64,000 nucleotides of DNA from AC-32 sp963755635 (GCA_963755635.1 CAVWKS010000004.1:1-64000), one strand, 5' to 3'. Numbered from the stretch's first letter, positions 1 through 8,500 are shown. Made by a program: numbers and translations. Notes: a model not told the origin generated them from the letters alone.

Positions 1-520
1 ACGTTGCCCTCGAGCGCGACGCCGTGCCTGCGCGCACCGAAGCCGAGAGCATCATCGTCAGGCCGTTGACGCCGTCGGCGCCGATCACTGCGGGCGCCGA
101 GGCGGCTATTCCGTCGAACCGGACCGTCCCGCCTCTCCCGTCCAGCTCGAGCGCCGTCGCCCGCACGCCGTCACGGAAGTCGGCGCCGGCGGCCGCGGCC
201 TCGCCGGCGAGGTGGGCGTCCAGGCGTCGTCGCTGGGTCATCAGCACGATCGGCCCCTGCCCGCGCCGCTCGAAGCGCGTCCCGTAGCGGAAACCGAGCT
301 CGAAGCGGTCGACCACCTCCTCGACCACCGAGTCGACGGAGACCGGGAGCTGGCGCACGGCGCGGTAGGTCAGCCCGCCGCCGCAGGGCTTGTCTCGCGG
401 GAAGCGCGCGCGGTCGAGCAGCAGCACCCGCGCGCCGGCGCGCGCGAGGCGGAGCGCCGAGGTCGACCCGGCCGGCCCGGCCCCGACGACGATCGCGTCG
501 AACCGCTCCACGGCGTCCAT
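1..520 (-). CDS. Geranylgeranyl reductase family FAD-dependent oxidoreductase (partial, N-terminal 173 aa)
   Basis: The reading frame starts at an ATG and runs off the left edge without a stop, so the C-terminal half is missing. The N-terminus has the dinucleotide-binding fold GAGPAGSTSALRLA with the acidic LLLD strand end about 20 residues later. It is followed by the DKPCGGGLT motif typical of the geranylgeranyl reductase family and, near residue 150, the second FAD motif IGADGVN. Members reduce isoprenoid double bonds or oxidise aromatic substrates with FAD and NADPH; the substrate cannot be told here. It is divergent from the FAD-binding oxidoreductase to the right, with about 75 bp between the two starts. 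Family placement is firm, the specific reaction is not. Confidence 0.85.
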   Translation of the reverse strand, partial: MDAVERFDAIVVGAGPAGSTSALRLARAGARVLLLDRARFPRDKPCGGGLTYRAVRQLPVSVDSVVEEVVDRFELGFRYGTRFERRGQGPIVLMTQRRRLDAHLAGEAAAAGADFRDGVRATALELDGRGGTVRFDGIAASAPAVIGADGVNGLTMMLSASVRAGTASRSRAT

Positions 521-531
521 CGTAGGCCGTC

Positions 532-560
532 TTGAACCACGCGGAGGCGCTTTGTAGAGT
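532..560 (+). promoter_or_regulatory. Sigma-70-type promoter of the FAD-binding oxidoreductase
   Basis: A TTGAAC hexamer (532-537) is separated by exactly 17 bp from TAGAGT (555-560). It lies 35 bp upstream of the ATG at 595 and is preceded by the divergent gene start. Prediction from hexamer match and spacing only. Confidence 0.45.
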
Positions 561-594
561 CGCCCGCAATCGACCGCAGAAGAGAGGGCTGGCC

Positions 595-1983
595 ATGACA
601 GAGACGCTGGACGCTGCAACCGTCGACGCCTTCGCGGGGAAGCTGCACGGCAGCTTGACCCGCACGGGCGACTCCGACTACGACGAGGTACGCGCGCTCT
701 ACAACGCGATGATCGACAAGCGGCCGGCGCTGATCGCCCGCTGCGCTGACGTGGACGACGTCGTAGCCGCCGTCAATTTCGGCCGCGAGAACGGCCTCGA
801 CATCGCGATTCGCTGCGGCGGCCACAACGGGCCAGGCCTCGGCTCGGTCGACAACGGCCTGGTGATCGACCTTTCCGGCCTGAAGACGATCACGGTCGAC
901 CCGGACGCCCGCACCGCCACGGTCGGCGGCGGCTGCCTCTTCGGCGAGATCGACGCGGCGACCCACGAGCACGGGATGGCGACGCCAGGCGGGATCATCT
1001 CGACGACCGGCGGCGGCGGCCTGATTCTCGGCGGCGGCGTCGGCCATCTGTCGCGCAAGTGCGGCCTCTCGATCGACAACATTTTGGGCGCACAGGTCGT
1101 GCTCGCGGACGGCAGCGTCGTGAACGCAAACGAGAACGAGAACGACGACCTCTACTGGGCGCTCCGCGGCGGCGGCGGCAACTTCGGCGTCGTGACCTCG
1201 CTCACGATGCGCCTTCATCCGATCTCGACGGTCGTCGCGGGCCCGATGTTCTGGTCACTCGAGAGCACGGCGGATCTCCTCCGCTGGTACCGCGAGTTCA
1301 TCGTGAACGCACCCGAGGACCTGAGCGGATTCTTCGCCTTCCTGAGCGTTCCGCCTGCGCCGATGTTCCCGGAGGAGCTCCACCTGCAGAAGGTCGCCGG
1401 GATCGTTTGGTGCTGGACCGGCCCCGAAGAGGGCGCGGCCGACGCGCTCGCCGAGGCACGCGAACAGCCGGGGCTTCTGCTCGACGGTGTCCAGCCGATG
1501 CCGCTGCCCGCACTCCAGAGCGCCTTCGACGGCGTCTACCCCGCAGGCGACCAGTGGTACTGGCGCGCCGACTTCGTCGAGACGATCCCCGACGAGGCGG
1601 TCGAGTTGCATGCAAAGTGGGGCGCGGACATGCCGACGTGGAAGTGCACGATGCACCTCTATCCGATCGACGGTGCGCCGCACGACGTCGGCCCCACGGA
1701 GACACCCTGGGGCTATCGGAACGCCAACTGGGCAGCCGTCTTCGCCGGGGTCGATCCCGATCCCGCGAACGTCGACAAGATCGGCGCCTGGTCGAGGGAA
1801 TACCACGAGGCGCTGCATCCGTACTCGGCCGGCGGCGCGTACGTCAACATGATGATGGAGGAGGGCCAGGACCGGGTCGAGGCCAGCTATGGCCAGAACT
1901 ACGACCGGCTCGCCAAGATCAAGGCGAAGTACGACCCGGACAACCTCTTCCACGTCAACCAGAACATCAAGCCGGCAACCTGA
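595..1983 (+). CDS. FAD-binding oxidoreductase, berberine-bridge-enzyme type
   Basis: 462-residue flavoprotein of the PCMH/BBE family, which oxidises alcohols, sugars or alkaloid-like substrates with oxygen. The FAD-binding domain (about residues 40-210) contains RCGGHN, whose histidine is the usual covalent FAD attachment site, and GGGVGHLSRK, followed by CGLSIDNI, where a second covalent cysteine sits in bicovalent members. The C-terminal BBE domain ends with the YDPDNLFHVNQNI signature. The ATG was chosen over upstream in-frame codons because AGAGAGGG precedes it at good spacing and the product then starts as MTETLDAATVD. Eleven bases downstream lies the DUF4242 gene with its own strong Shine-Dalgarno, so the two probably form one transcript. 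Substrate unknown. Confidence 0.88.
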   Translation: MTETLDAATVDAFAGKLHGSLTRTGDSDYDEVRALYNAMIDKRPALIARCADVDDVVAAVNFGRENGLDIAIRCGGHNGPGLGSVDNGLVIDLSGLKTITVDPDARTATVGGGCLFGEIDAATHEHGMATPGGIISTTGGGGLILGGGVGHLSRKCGLSIDNILGAQVVLADGSVVNANENENDDLYWALRGGGGNFGVVTSLTMRLHPISTVVAGPMFWSLESTADLLRWYREFIVNAPEDLSGFFAFLSVPPAPMFPEELHLQKVAGIVWCWTGPEEGAADALAEAREQPGLLLDGVQPMPLPALQSAFDGVYPAGDQWYWRADFVETIPDEAVELHAKWGADMPTWKCTMHLYPIDGAPHDVGPTETPWGYRNANWAAVFAGVDPDPANVDKIGAWSREYHEALHPYSAGGAYVNMMMEEGQDRVEASYGQNYDRLAKIKAKYDPDNLFHVNQNIKPAT

Positions 1984-1993
1984 GAGGAGGCTC

Positions 1994-2284
1994 TTGCCCA
2001 GATACCTCGTCATCCGCAGGTTCGACGTCGCCGAGGACGAGATGCCCGAGGTCGGGCGCCGCTCGCGCAGGACGATCGAGGAGGGCTACCCAGAGATCAC
2101 GTGGGAGCACAGCCACGTGGTCGTCCTGGCCGACGGGACGGTCATGTCGTACTGCATCTACGAAGGGCCGAGCGAGGAGATGGTCAGGGCCCACGGCCGC
2201 GACCTCGGGGAACACACCATGGAGGCCGTCCTCGAGATCGCGGCGGATGTCACGCCGGCAGACTTCCCACCGGTGTCTGCCTAA
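1994..2284 (+). CDS. DUF4242 domain protein
   Basis: 96-residue protein beginning MPRYLVIRRFDVAE. It is a small ferredoxin-like-fold protein of the DUF4242 family (related to the nickel-binding SCO4226 of Streptomyces). HSHVV and the SYCIYEGP strand are the recognisable conserved parts. The start is a TTG, chosen because GAGAGGAGG ends 4 nt upstream and no ATG gives the full domain. It follows the flavin oxidase by 10 bp. Its stop abuts the stop of the convergent cyclase gene with no spacer. Function unknown; a metal-binding or stress role is only suggested by the family. Confidence 0.8.
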   Translation: MPRYLVIRRFDVAEDEMPEVGRRSRRTIEEGYPEITWEHSHVVVLADGTVMSYCIYEGPSEEMVRAHGRDLGEHTMEAVLEIAADVTPADFPPVSA

Positions 2285-4327
2285 CTAGTTCTCCTGCATG
2301 AGGTCCCGCGCGTCCGGGATGTGGACCGCGGCAGCACGCGCCAGGCCGAGCCGGCGGCGGATGTCGCCGAGCCGCTCACCGTCGTCCTCGGGTACGAGAT
2401 CGAGCGCTTCCCGGTAGATGATCGCGGCCTGGTCCTTCGCCCAGCCGCGCTCGGCCTGCTCGGCTGCGCGAACGAAGTAGACGAACGCCCGCTCGGGGTC
2501 GCCCGCCTCCCGCCAGTGGCGGGCGAGCGTCGCGGCCGCCTCGCCGAGCTCCGCCGTCGTCTCCTCGAAGAACTCGGCGACATGCGCGTGCCTCGCGCGG
2601 CGGTCGGCACGCGGGAGGAGCTCATACGCCACGTCCCGGATGAGCACGTGCTTGAAGCCGAACTGCTGGTCGCCCTCGATCATGGAGCCGGTGTCGCGCA
2701 CGATCAGGTCGCGCTGCTCGAGCGCCCCGAGCAGGCCGGACAGGCCGTCGCTCCCGTCAGCCATTCGCTCGAGCGCCCCGCGCCAGAAGGTCTTGCCGAC
2801 GACCGCCGCGTCCAGCAGCAGCGCACGCTCGGCGGCCGGGAGCGCGTCGAGCCGAGCGGCGAGAATCCCCCTGATCGAGGTCGGCAGGGAGCCCCCGGCC
2901 TGCGAGGACTCGGTCACCGTCGCCGCGAGCTGCTCGATGAAGAGCGGGTTTCCGCCGGCCGTCTCCGCGAGCTTCGAGACTGCTTCCGTCTTCAGGAGGC
3001 CAAGGCGACGCTGGGCGAGCTGCTCGGCCTCCGCGGGGTTCAACGGCGCGAGCGGCAGCGCCGTATAGGCGGACAAGCCGCCGCCCCAGGCCGGCCGATT
3101 GTCCAGCAGCTCGGGCCGGGCGAGAGACAGGAGCAGGACCGGCAGGTCCCGCAACCTGGCGGCGAGCAGCTCGATCAGGTCAAGGAGCCCGCGGTCGGCC
3201 CAGTGGATGTCCTCGAACACGAGCACCGTCGGCTCCTCGCGCGCGACCGACTCGATGAAGACGCGCACCGAGAAGAAGAGCTCCTCACGGTCTTTCACCT
3301 CCCCCTCGGGGTCGAGGCCGAGCAGGATCGCGAGGTGCCGCGCCACGGTCTCGTCGGTCACCCGCTCCCGCAGCTTCGCCAGGCCGACGTCGGGTGGATC
3401 ACTCTCGAAGATCCCGCAGAGCTGCTTGACCTGCGTCGAGAAGGCGAAGTAGGCGCTGCTCTCGCGATACGGCAGCGACCGTCCGTGGACCGTGCGGCCG
3501 CCGAGCTGCCCGACGAGCCGGTCGAACTCCTGCGCCAGCCGGGTCTTGCCGATTCCCGCCGGCCCGAGCACGGTGACGAGGTGCGGCACCGACCCGCCCG
3601 CGACGCGCTCCCAGATCCCGCGCAGCACTTCCAGCTCGCGCGCGCGCCCGACGAGATCGCCGGAGTGGAAGCGCTCCCCGGCCTCATGGCGCGGCCTGAT
3701 CGCGATCCAGGCCTCGAGCGGCTGGGCCTTGCCCTTCGCCTCGAACGGCGGCGTGGCCTCGTACTCGATCGCGTCCCCCGTTGCCTCGTAGGTCCCCCGA
3801 CCCACCAGCACGCCGCCGACCGGAGCCGCCGACTGCAGCCGCGATGCGGTGTTCACGACGTCACCGGCGACCATCGCCTCACCGAGCTCCGGCCGCGCGC
3901 CGAGCGAGACCAGAGCCTCACCGGTGTTGACGGCGATCCGAACCTGTACGTCGAGCTCGGCCAGCTGGTGGACGCCGTCGCGCACCGAGAGCGCCGCCCG
4001 CACCGCTCGCTCGGGATCGTCGCCGAACGCCGTCGGCGCCCCGAAGACGGCCACGATCGCGTCGCCGATGAACTTCTCGACCACCCCTCCGAACGACTCG
4101 AGCTCCTGCCGGACGAAGTCGTGGTACGGGCTCAGGAAGGCGCGAACGTCCTCGGGATCGAGCTGCTCTGAGCGCGCCGTGAAGCCGACCAGGTCGACGA
4201 AGACCACGGACACGATCCGCCGCTCGTCCCGCCCGGCCGGCGCCGCGGCGTCGAGCGGCTGCCCGCAGGCGAGGCAGAACTTGGCGACCTCAGGGTTCTC
4301 CTGCCCGCAGTTGGAGCACGTAAGCAC
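2285..4327 (-). CDS. Zinc-ribbon / class III adenylate cyclase / AAA-type ATPase regulator
   Basis: 680-residue multidomain signalling protein. Residues 4-21 form a zinc ribbon (two CxxC pairs). Residues about 37-205 are a class III nucleotide cyclase domain with both metal aspartates (VFVDLVGFT and KFIGDAIVAVFG) and the transition-state region DVVNTASRLQ. From about residue 225 follows a large ATPase domain with Walker A GPAGIGKTRLA and Walker B VLVFEDIHWAD, then helical repeats. The architecture matches the LuxR/MalT-like cyclase-ATPase proteins common in actinobacteria, soluble and probably sensing an unknown ligand through the ATPase. cAMP production is plausible because the metal ligands are intact. 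A second, differently built relative is at 11466. Confidence 0.9.
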   Translation of the reverse strand: MLTCSNCGQENPEVAKFCLACGQPLDAAAPAGRDERRIVSVVFVDLVGFTARSEQLDPEDVRAFLSPYHDFVRQELESFGGVVEKFIGDAIVAVFGAPTAFGDDPERAVRAALSVRDGVHQLAELDVQVRIAVNTGEALVSLGARPELGEAMVAGDVVNTASRLQSAAPVGGVLVGRGTYEATGDAIEYEATPPFEAKGKAQPLEAWIAIRPRHEAGERFHSGDLVGRARELEVLRGIWERVAGGSVPHLVTVLGPAGIGKTRLAQEFDRLVGQLGGRTVHGRSLPYRESSAYFAFSTQVKQLCGIFESDPPDVGLAKLRERVTDETVARHLAILLGLDPEGEVKDREELFFSVRVFIESVAREEPTVLVFEDIHWADRGLLDLIELLAARLRDLPVLLLSLARPELLDNRPAWGGGLSAYTALPLAPLNPAEAEQLAQRRLGLLKTEAVSKLAETAGGNPLFIEQLAATVTESSQAGGSLPTSIRGILAARLDALPAAERALLLDAAVVGKTFWRGALERMADGSDGLSGLLGALEQRDLIVRDTGSMIEGDQQFGFKHVLIRDVAYELLPRADRRARHAHVAEFFEETTAELGEAAATLARHWREAGDPERAFVYFVRAAEQAERGWAKDQAAIIYREALDLVPEDDGERLGDIRRRLGLARAAAVHIPDARDLMQEN

Positions 4328-4343
4328 CCGCTAAGCGTAGAGG

Positions 4344-4425
4344 TGGGGGCGGGAGGATTCGAACCTCCGTAGGCTGAGCCGACGGGTTTACAGCCCGTTC
4401 CCTTTGGCCACTCGGGCACACCCCC
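4344..4425 (-). tRNA. tRNA-Tyr (anticodon GTA)
   Basis: 82-nt cloverleaf on the minus strand. The acceptor stem GGGGGTG pairs with CGCCCCC, and the discriminator is A. The anticodon loop CTGTAAA gives GTA between GGG/CCC arms. The T-arm is GGAGGTTCGAATCCTCC, and the long variable arm is typical of bacterial tyrosine tRNA. No CCA is encoded. Confidence 0.93.
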
Positions 4426-4472
4426 GGGAGCCGGGGATTGTAGCGGCGGCGGACGGTGAGTTTTTCGGTCGA

Positions 4473-4919
4473 CTAGGCGGAGCCTGCGAGGGCGTCCGCG
4501 TGCTTCCTCGCCTTGACCGCGCGGAGAACCGCGTACGTGGCTTCGTCGATCGTGGACGCGGCGAAGCCGATCGCGTCTTCGGCGTCGGCCTCGGCCCACT
4601 CGGCGTCGGCTTCGGCGTCGTCGGCCTTGATCGAGGCCTTCTTGGCATCGAGGTGTTCTCGCGTTCGCTTCACGTGTGCGTCCCAATCGCTACGCACCTG
4701 CTGCCAGTGGCTCTCGGCCCGATCGGCCTGTTGTGGCTTGTCGTGTAGCTCGGCCGCGCGAGCGTCGGCACTCTGGCGCGCCTTCCCGACCTCTGCCTCT
4801 ACGCCGGCCTCGTCTTCCTCGGCCGCCTCGATGATCGTGCTCTGGGCCTCCTCGACCTGGCCCTTCAACTTCGCGAAGTCGCCTCGTAGCTCGAGCGATA
4901 CCGGCATCGCGTTCGTCAT
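4473..4919 (-). CDS. Coiled-coil hypothetical protein
   Basis: 148-residue, very acidic and alanine/glutamate-rich protein, predicted to be almost entirely helical and coiled-coil. No cysteine, signal peptide or membrane segment is visible. It resembles the small actinobacterial proteins often annotated as apolipoprotein- or LEA-like, but I cannot assign a family. The ATG is supported by GGAGGAGGC placed 6-8 nt upstream. It lies between tRNA-Tyr and tRNA-Thr and is probably a stand-alone gene. Confidence 0.7.
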   Translation of the reverse strand: MTNAMPVSLELRGDFAKLKGQVEEAQSTIIEAAEEDEAGVEAEVGKARQSADARAAELHDKPQQADRAESHWQQVRSDWDAHVKRTREHLDAKKASIKADDAEADAEWAEADAEDAIGFAASTIDEATYAVLRAVKARKHADALAGSA

Positions 4920-5082
4920 GGCGTGCCTCCTCCGGGTTGTGTTGGCCCCAGAAACCGATTCAACACCGGCTCGGATGAAAGTTCTTCATGCCAAGCGGGT
5001 GATGCGGCGCCACCCGATCTCCGCAGGACGCGGTCGGCGGCCCGTTTCAGAGATCAATGGAAGCGCCTACAATGGCGGCTTC

Positions 5083-5155
5083 GCCCTCTTAGCTCAGTTG
5101 GTAGAGCACCTCCATGGTAAGGAGGGGGTCGACGGTTCGAGTCCGTCAGAGGGCT
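5083..5155 (+). tRNA. tRNA-Thr (anticodon GGT), integration target
   Basis: 73-nt cloverleaf. The acceptor GCCCTCT pairs with AGAGGGC, discriminator T, D-arm AGCTCAGTTGGTAGAGC, anticodon stem CCTCC/GGAGG around loop ATGGTAA (anticodon GGT), T-arm GACGGTTCGAGTCCGTC. It is the only complete copy in the window. Its 3' part, from the first base of the anticodon loop (5114) to 5156, is repeated downstream several times, which marks it as the attachment site of integrative elements. Confidence 0.95.
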
Positions 5156-5214
5156 TGGCGGAACTGCCTGCAAATCGGCCGTTTGGCTTGCCAATGTTGC
5201 AAACGCCTGTCACG

Positions 5215-5234
5215 CGCGGGCACTCGCGGGCACT
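5215..5234 (+). repeat. Tandem 10-bp arm-type repeat CGCGGGCACT (x2)
   Basis: Two perfect abutting copies of CGCGGGCACT, 59 bp after the end of the tRNA-Thr 3' part. The same tandem pair occurs in the same position after the next tRNA fragment (7567-7586). The roughly one-helical-turn period next to a tRNA attachment core is what arm-type sites of tyrosine integrases look like. Binding is inferred. Confidence 0.65.
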
Positions 5235-5410
5235 ACCTGACGTTCCCTCATCAGGCGCAACGGCACACCGAATTCGGCTTATTCATGCGGATCCGAACCG
5301 GTTTGACCCCCTCTGTGCAGCGGAGGACCTCGACGATCTGACCGCGACCGCGATATCGAAAGTCGCTGGTAAGAGCGAGAATCGGCCTCGCCGCTGGGGC
5401 GCGAGCCGAC

Positions 5411-5434
5411 CTTGGGGACAGGTTTTGGGAGCAG
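5411..5434 (+). repeat. REP-like element, copy 1
   Basis: CTTGGGGACAGGTTTTGGGA followed by GCAG. It is related to motifs at 16719-16744 (opposite strand) and 20444-20469. The pattern TTGGGGACRGNTYTTGG resembles the REP-type ends mobilised by Y1 (RAYT) transposases. No transposase is present nearby. Confidence 0.4.
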
Positions 5435-5801
5435 AAGCCTGGCTGCCACGGTCCCGCCCGCATCAATGGAGCGCGGCGTTCGCAAGTAGCGCGAACAGCA
5501 GATGCGAACAGTTCTCCTATATGTACACCTCCTAGACGGTTACCGTTGTGAGTAATTGAGAGGCCTGGCGCGTGATCGGATCCCCCTCGCCCCTGGACGC
5601 CCACGGCACGCCCCAACCCTGTGCAGGGCGTGACCGGCAACCGCTTGTTCGTCGGCGTGGCAGGTCGGTCGACCGACGAGGCGAGTCACTTCCTGCCGGT
5701 CTCGGGCTTTGGTCTCACGGGGTCTGTGCCCTGATGATGGTTCGGCGTATCCTCCTCGCGCGTTGCGCCATCCCGGCGCTGCGCGCGTAGAGGAGGCTTC
5801 T

Positions 5802-6566
5802 GTGTCCGGATCGCCCGCGAACGCCGCACCACTGAGGCAGAGCCAGCCGACGACGGCATCCACAAGGAAGACCGCAGTCCTGGTTGGGTTGCTCTTCCTC
5901 ATCGCTACGGTGACGTTTGCTACGGCGGATGCGCTCATTAAGGGCGTTCTGAAGGGGTCGAACTATCTGACCGGCGTGTCCGCACACACGAACGCTCTCG
6001 CCGCCGGCGCGCTCTTGGCGTTCGTTCAAGGCATTGCGATCGTGGCCATCGCCCTTCTCCTGTTTCCACTGTTTCGACGCACCAGCGAGCCACTCGCTTT
6101 GGCATACGTCGGGTTCAGAGTCGCCGAACTTGCAGCAACCCTCTTCTACGTAGTGACCCCACTCCTCGTGATCAACGTCGGAAACGCGTTCGGAAACGCC
6201 ACTCTAAGCACGTCGGCGTCGCAACACCTTGGCGCGCTCTTCCAGGGACAACGCACCGTATCCATCGAGGTGCTCTACTTGGTCACCAGTGTCGACGGAT
6301 CGATCCTGGCCTTCTTGTTGTATCGATCTAGGTTGGTACCGCGGCCGATCGCAATTCTCGGCCTTGTTGGCTACCCCGTTTTGGCACTGGGAACCATCCT
6401 GGCCATGTTCAACGTGACCACCGTGACACACGGCGTCGGGCTAGTCGCCCTCGTTCCGGGCGGCCTCTTCGAGCTCATCCTCCCGATCTGGCTCATCGTC
6501 AAAGGATTCGCCTTCCCAGGGTCACAACCGGTGATGGCCGACACACCCGCCGGAGGCCCGTCGTGA
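5802..6566 (+). CDS. DUF4386 family membrane protein
   Basis: 254-residue integral membrane protein with about six hydrophobic helices: residues ~25-45, ~65-90, ~105-130, ~160-180, ~187-210 and ~215-240. The stretch KTAVLVGLLFLIATVTFA at the first helix and the FRVAELAATLFYVV segment are typical of DUF4386, an uncharacterised family frequent in actinobacteria and firmicutes. The start is a GTG, preferred because AGAGGAGG lies 5 nt upstream; an in-frame extension upstream has no membrane character. The gene sits alone on accessory segment 1 and uses more A/T-rich codons than the neighbouring core genes, in keeping with acquired DNA. Function unknown. Confidence 0.8.
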   Translation: MSGSPANAAPLRQSQPTTASTRKTAVLVGLLFLIATVTFATADALIKGVLKGSNYLTGVSAHTNALAAGALLAFVQGIAIVAIALLLFPLFRRTSEPLALAYVGFRVAELAATLFYVVTPLLVINVGNAFGNATLSTSASQHLGALFQGQRTVSIEVLYLVTSVDGSILAFLLYRSRLVPRPIAILGLVGYPVLALGTILAMFNVTTVTHGVGLVALVPGGLFELILPIWLIVKGFAFPGSQPVMADTPAGGPS

Positions 6567-6692
6567 GGGTTCTACCAGTGCTGCGGTTTGGTCGAGGACC
6601 ACGCCGGGACGAACCGCATGCGTGGCGATCACCATGAGCGACAACTCCGACCAGCACCTAGATTCGTACCGTGTTGAGCTAATCGAGCGCGG

Positions 6693-6995
6693 GTGAATCA
6701 ACGCCCGAGCGTACTGTTCCCTGACGGCTACAGGGTCGAGCTCATCGAGAGTGAGGAGACGATCCGGGCGTTTCAAGACCACGGCCGGGTTTCGTCGACC
6801 CTCGAGCGCAACGTTGACGAGGCGCCGGCCGTCTTCCTGGAGCTCGCTCGCGTCGGTGTCGACTACGACGACGTCGTCGCCACGCTCGAGTCCGAGGGTG
6901 TAGCGAAGTTCGTGCAGTCGTTCGAGAATCTCTTGCAACTCGTCGCGGCGAAAGGTCCGAACACCCTCGCTGCCCCGGGAGTCCCCGGACGTTGA
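6693..6995 (+). pseudogene. Transaldolase C-terminal fragment
   Basis: The deduced peptide ends in a stretch closely resembling the C-terminus of transaldolase: an F-x-DHG-x-V segment, then a VGVDYDDVVATLE part and EGVAKFVQSFENLL. About 100 residues are readable where the enzyme has 350 or more. The catalytic Schiff-base lysine region is absent, and the upstream DNA contains stops. It is therefore a 3' remnant, carried on accessory segment 1. The segment just upstream shows a short partial duplication (TACCGTGTTGAGCTAATCGAG near 6666 and a similar stretch near 6729). Whether the peptide is still made is unknown. Confidence 0.6.
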
Positions 6996-7328
6996 GCGCG
7001 CGTCCCAGATGCACCGCGATATCGACCATCGCCGCAGGGGATGTTCCACTGCATAACGCCTCAGCCACTGTCCTCCGACCACCCGGCTACCGAGGCCCTA
7101 TTCCTCGTCGGAGTACTCGCGCCCGTCTGTCTCGCCACACGGTGGCTTCTTAGCGACCTGAATCGCACGCGGCGAGTTTCCCAGCGCCGTCGCCATCGTC
7201 TCAGGTTCGGGAGCGGGCCATAGGGTCAGACGTCGACAACGGAACCGTTCATTTGTCGTGACCGGCCAGGAGAACTCGAGGGTGACAGCGCGGCTCGACC
7301 GTCGGGCGGGTCGCCTCTCTCGCGAGGA

Positions 7329-7347
7329 GGGAACACTGAGGGAACGC
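7329..7347 (+). repeat. Arm-type direct repeat GGGAACAC, copy A
   Basis: GGGAACAC and GGGAACGC with an 11-bp period. The second unit begins exactly 125 bp before the tRNA fragment at 7465, the same distance as in copies B and C. Confidence 0.7.
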
Positions 7348-7464
7348 CAATCCGGGCACGCGCGGCCACGCGGGGTCACGCGTCTTCGGGCGATTCCCTC
7401 TTCTTGCGGGGCTTTCGTGCCCGCGGCGTCCCGGCCTTGCCCGCAGTTCCCGCCTCGTTGCTCG

Positions 7465-7507
7465 ATGGTAAGGAGGGGGTCGACGGTTCGAGTCCGTCAG
7501 AGGGCTT
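7465..7507 (+). repeat. tRNA-Thr 3' fragment (att core copy 2)
   Basis: 43 bp identical to positions 5114-5156 of the intact tRNA-Thr locus: from the anticodon loop (ATGGTAAGGAGG) through the T-arm to the acceptor end plus one T. The 5' half of the tRNA is absent, so no functional tRNA is encoded. This is the expected product of integration at the anticodon loop, marking the right end of segment 1 and the left end of segment 2. Confidence 0.9.
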
Positions 7508-7566
7508 CGACTGAAATGCCTGCAAATCGGGCTGTTGTCTTGTCCATCTCGTAAACGCCTGTCACG

Positions 7567-7586
7567 CGCGGGCACTCGCGGGCACT
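7567..7586 (+). repeat. Tandem 10-bp arm-type repeat CGCGGGCACT (x2), second copy
   Basis: The same perfect tandem pair as at 5215-5234, at nearly the same distance (about 59 bp) after the tRNA 3' end. About 100 bp around it also match the first copy, including a GTGTTCCCTCA (inverse of TGAGGGAACAC) at 7592. Confidence 0.65.
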
Positions 7587-7912
7587 ATCTGGTGTTCCCT
7601 CACCAGGCGCGTCGGCACCCCGAATTCGGCTTGTTCAAGCCGGCCCGTACACGTCTGACCCCCTCTATTAGGACCTGCCGCCCGGAGCGCGCCAGATAAC
7701 CGAGCCCTCCAACCTGGCTTCACTGAAGGCGCACCCGATACCGGGGCGATCCCTAGCAGCCAAGCCTTCCGGTCTCTCGATCGGTGCGGGAGCGACGCAT
7801 TCACCCCGGCCTGACCCACCGGGGCGGCCCGATTCACGGCATGAGACCGCGATGACTCTTGCCGTTGCTTGCAGTCTGTATCCGCGACCCATCAACACTC
7901 AAGGAGAGCATC

Positions 7913-8500
7913 ATGAGCGCTACCTACACCTTCGACGTCTTTTCCAGCCTCGACGGCTTCGGCGCCGCCAGCGGCGGCGACTGGGGCGGCTACTGGGGCA
8001 AGCAAGGCCCTGAGTTGCTCGACCACCGCCTCGCCCTGTACCGCGAGGAGCAGAGGATGGTCTTCGGGGCCCACACCTATCGGCTGTTCGCCGAGATGCT
8101 GGCCTCGAGTACCGAGGACTCCGAGGTGAGGGATCCGTGGGTTACCCGGATGGTGAACCTGCCCGCGACGATCGTGTCAACCACGGTGGAAGAACCGCTC
8201 GACTGGGCGGACGGGACCGTCGCGCGCGGTGACGCGATAGATGTCGTCGCCCGGCTCAAGGAGGAGTCCGAGGTGCCGTTGCGTTCGCACGGGAGCCTGT
8301 CGATGAATCGGGCGCTGATGGCCGCCGGCCTGGTCGACCGCGTCCAGGTGACCATCTTCCCCGTGATCACCGGCGAGAACGGATCGGACGCGATCTTCGA
8401 GGGTGCGGCCGACTTCGACCTCGAACTGCTCGAGAGTCGAACGCTCGACGGCAACATCCAAGAGCTCACCTATCGGCCCACCCTGCATGTCCATGCCTGA
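7913..8500 (+). CDS. Dihydrofolate reductase-like (RibD C-terminal domain) protein
   Basis: 195-residue protein of the RibD_C / DHFR-like family (YyaP/YwjB group). It opens with YTFDVFSSLDGF. Typical features are MVFGAHTYRLFAEML, the central GSLSMNRALMAAGLVDRVQVTIFPVITGEN region split across the NADPH-binding strand, and a closing strand ELTYRP. Family members are NADPH-dependent reductases, most without known substrate, and they often travel on plasmids and islands. The ATG is preceded by AAGGAGAG. It lies 23 bp upstream of the VOC gene and probably shares a transcript with it. Confidence 0.85.
   Translation: MSATYTFDVFSSLDGFGAASGGDWGGYWGKQGPELLDHRLALYREEQRMVFGAHTYRLFAEMLASSTEDSEVRDPWVTRMVNLPATIVSTTVEEPLDWADGTVARGDAIDVVARLKEESEVPLRSHGSLSMNRALMAAGLVDRVQVTIFPVITGENGSDAIFEGAADFDLELLESRTLDGNIQELTYRPTLHVHA

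Larger units (their letters stand above)
5157..5801. other. Left arm of accessory segment 1, no gene
   Basis: No convincing coding sequence in these 645 bases. The first 160 bases are a close duplicate of the sequence after the second tRNA fragment (7508-7670), including tandem CGCGGGCACT units at 5215-5234 and a TTTGACCCCCTCT-like end near 5302. A REP-like motif sits at 5411-5434. The last part precedes the DUF4386 gene and contains its ribosome binding site AGAGGAGG (5789-5796). Confidence 0.7.
6996..7912. other. Junction between accessory segments 1 and 2, no gene
   Basis: No supported gene. Contains, in order, the tandem GGGAACAC-type repeats (7329-7347), a conserved 117-bp spacer, the tRNA-Thr 3' fragment (7465-7507), the CGCGGGCACT pair (7567-7586) and about 300 bp of undistinguished sequence before the next gene. 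Open frames here run antisense to tRNA sequence and are not convincing genes. Confidence 0.65.

Noticed and set aside
7041..7223. 60-codon plus-strand frame starting MFHCITPQPL.
   Set aside because: No ribosome binding site, domain or codon bias; lies in the non-coding end of unit 1.
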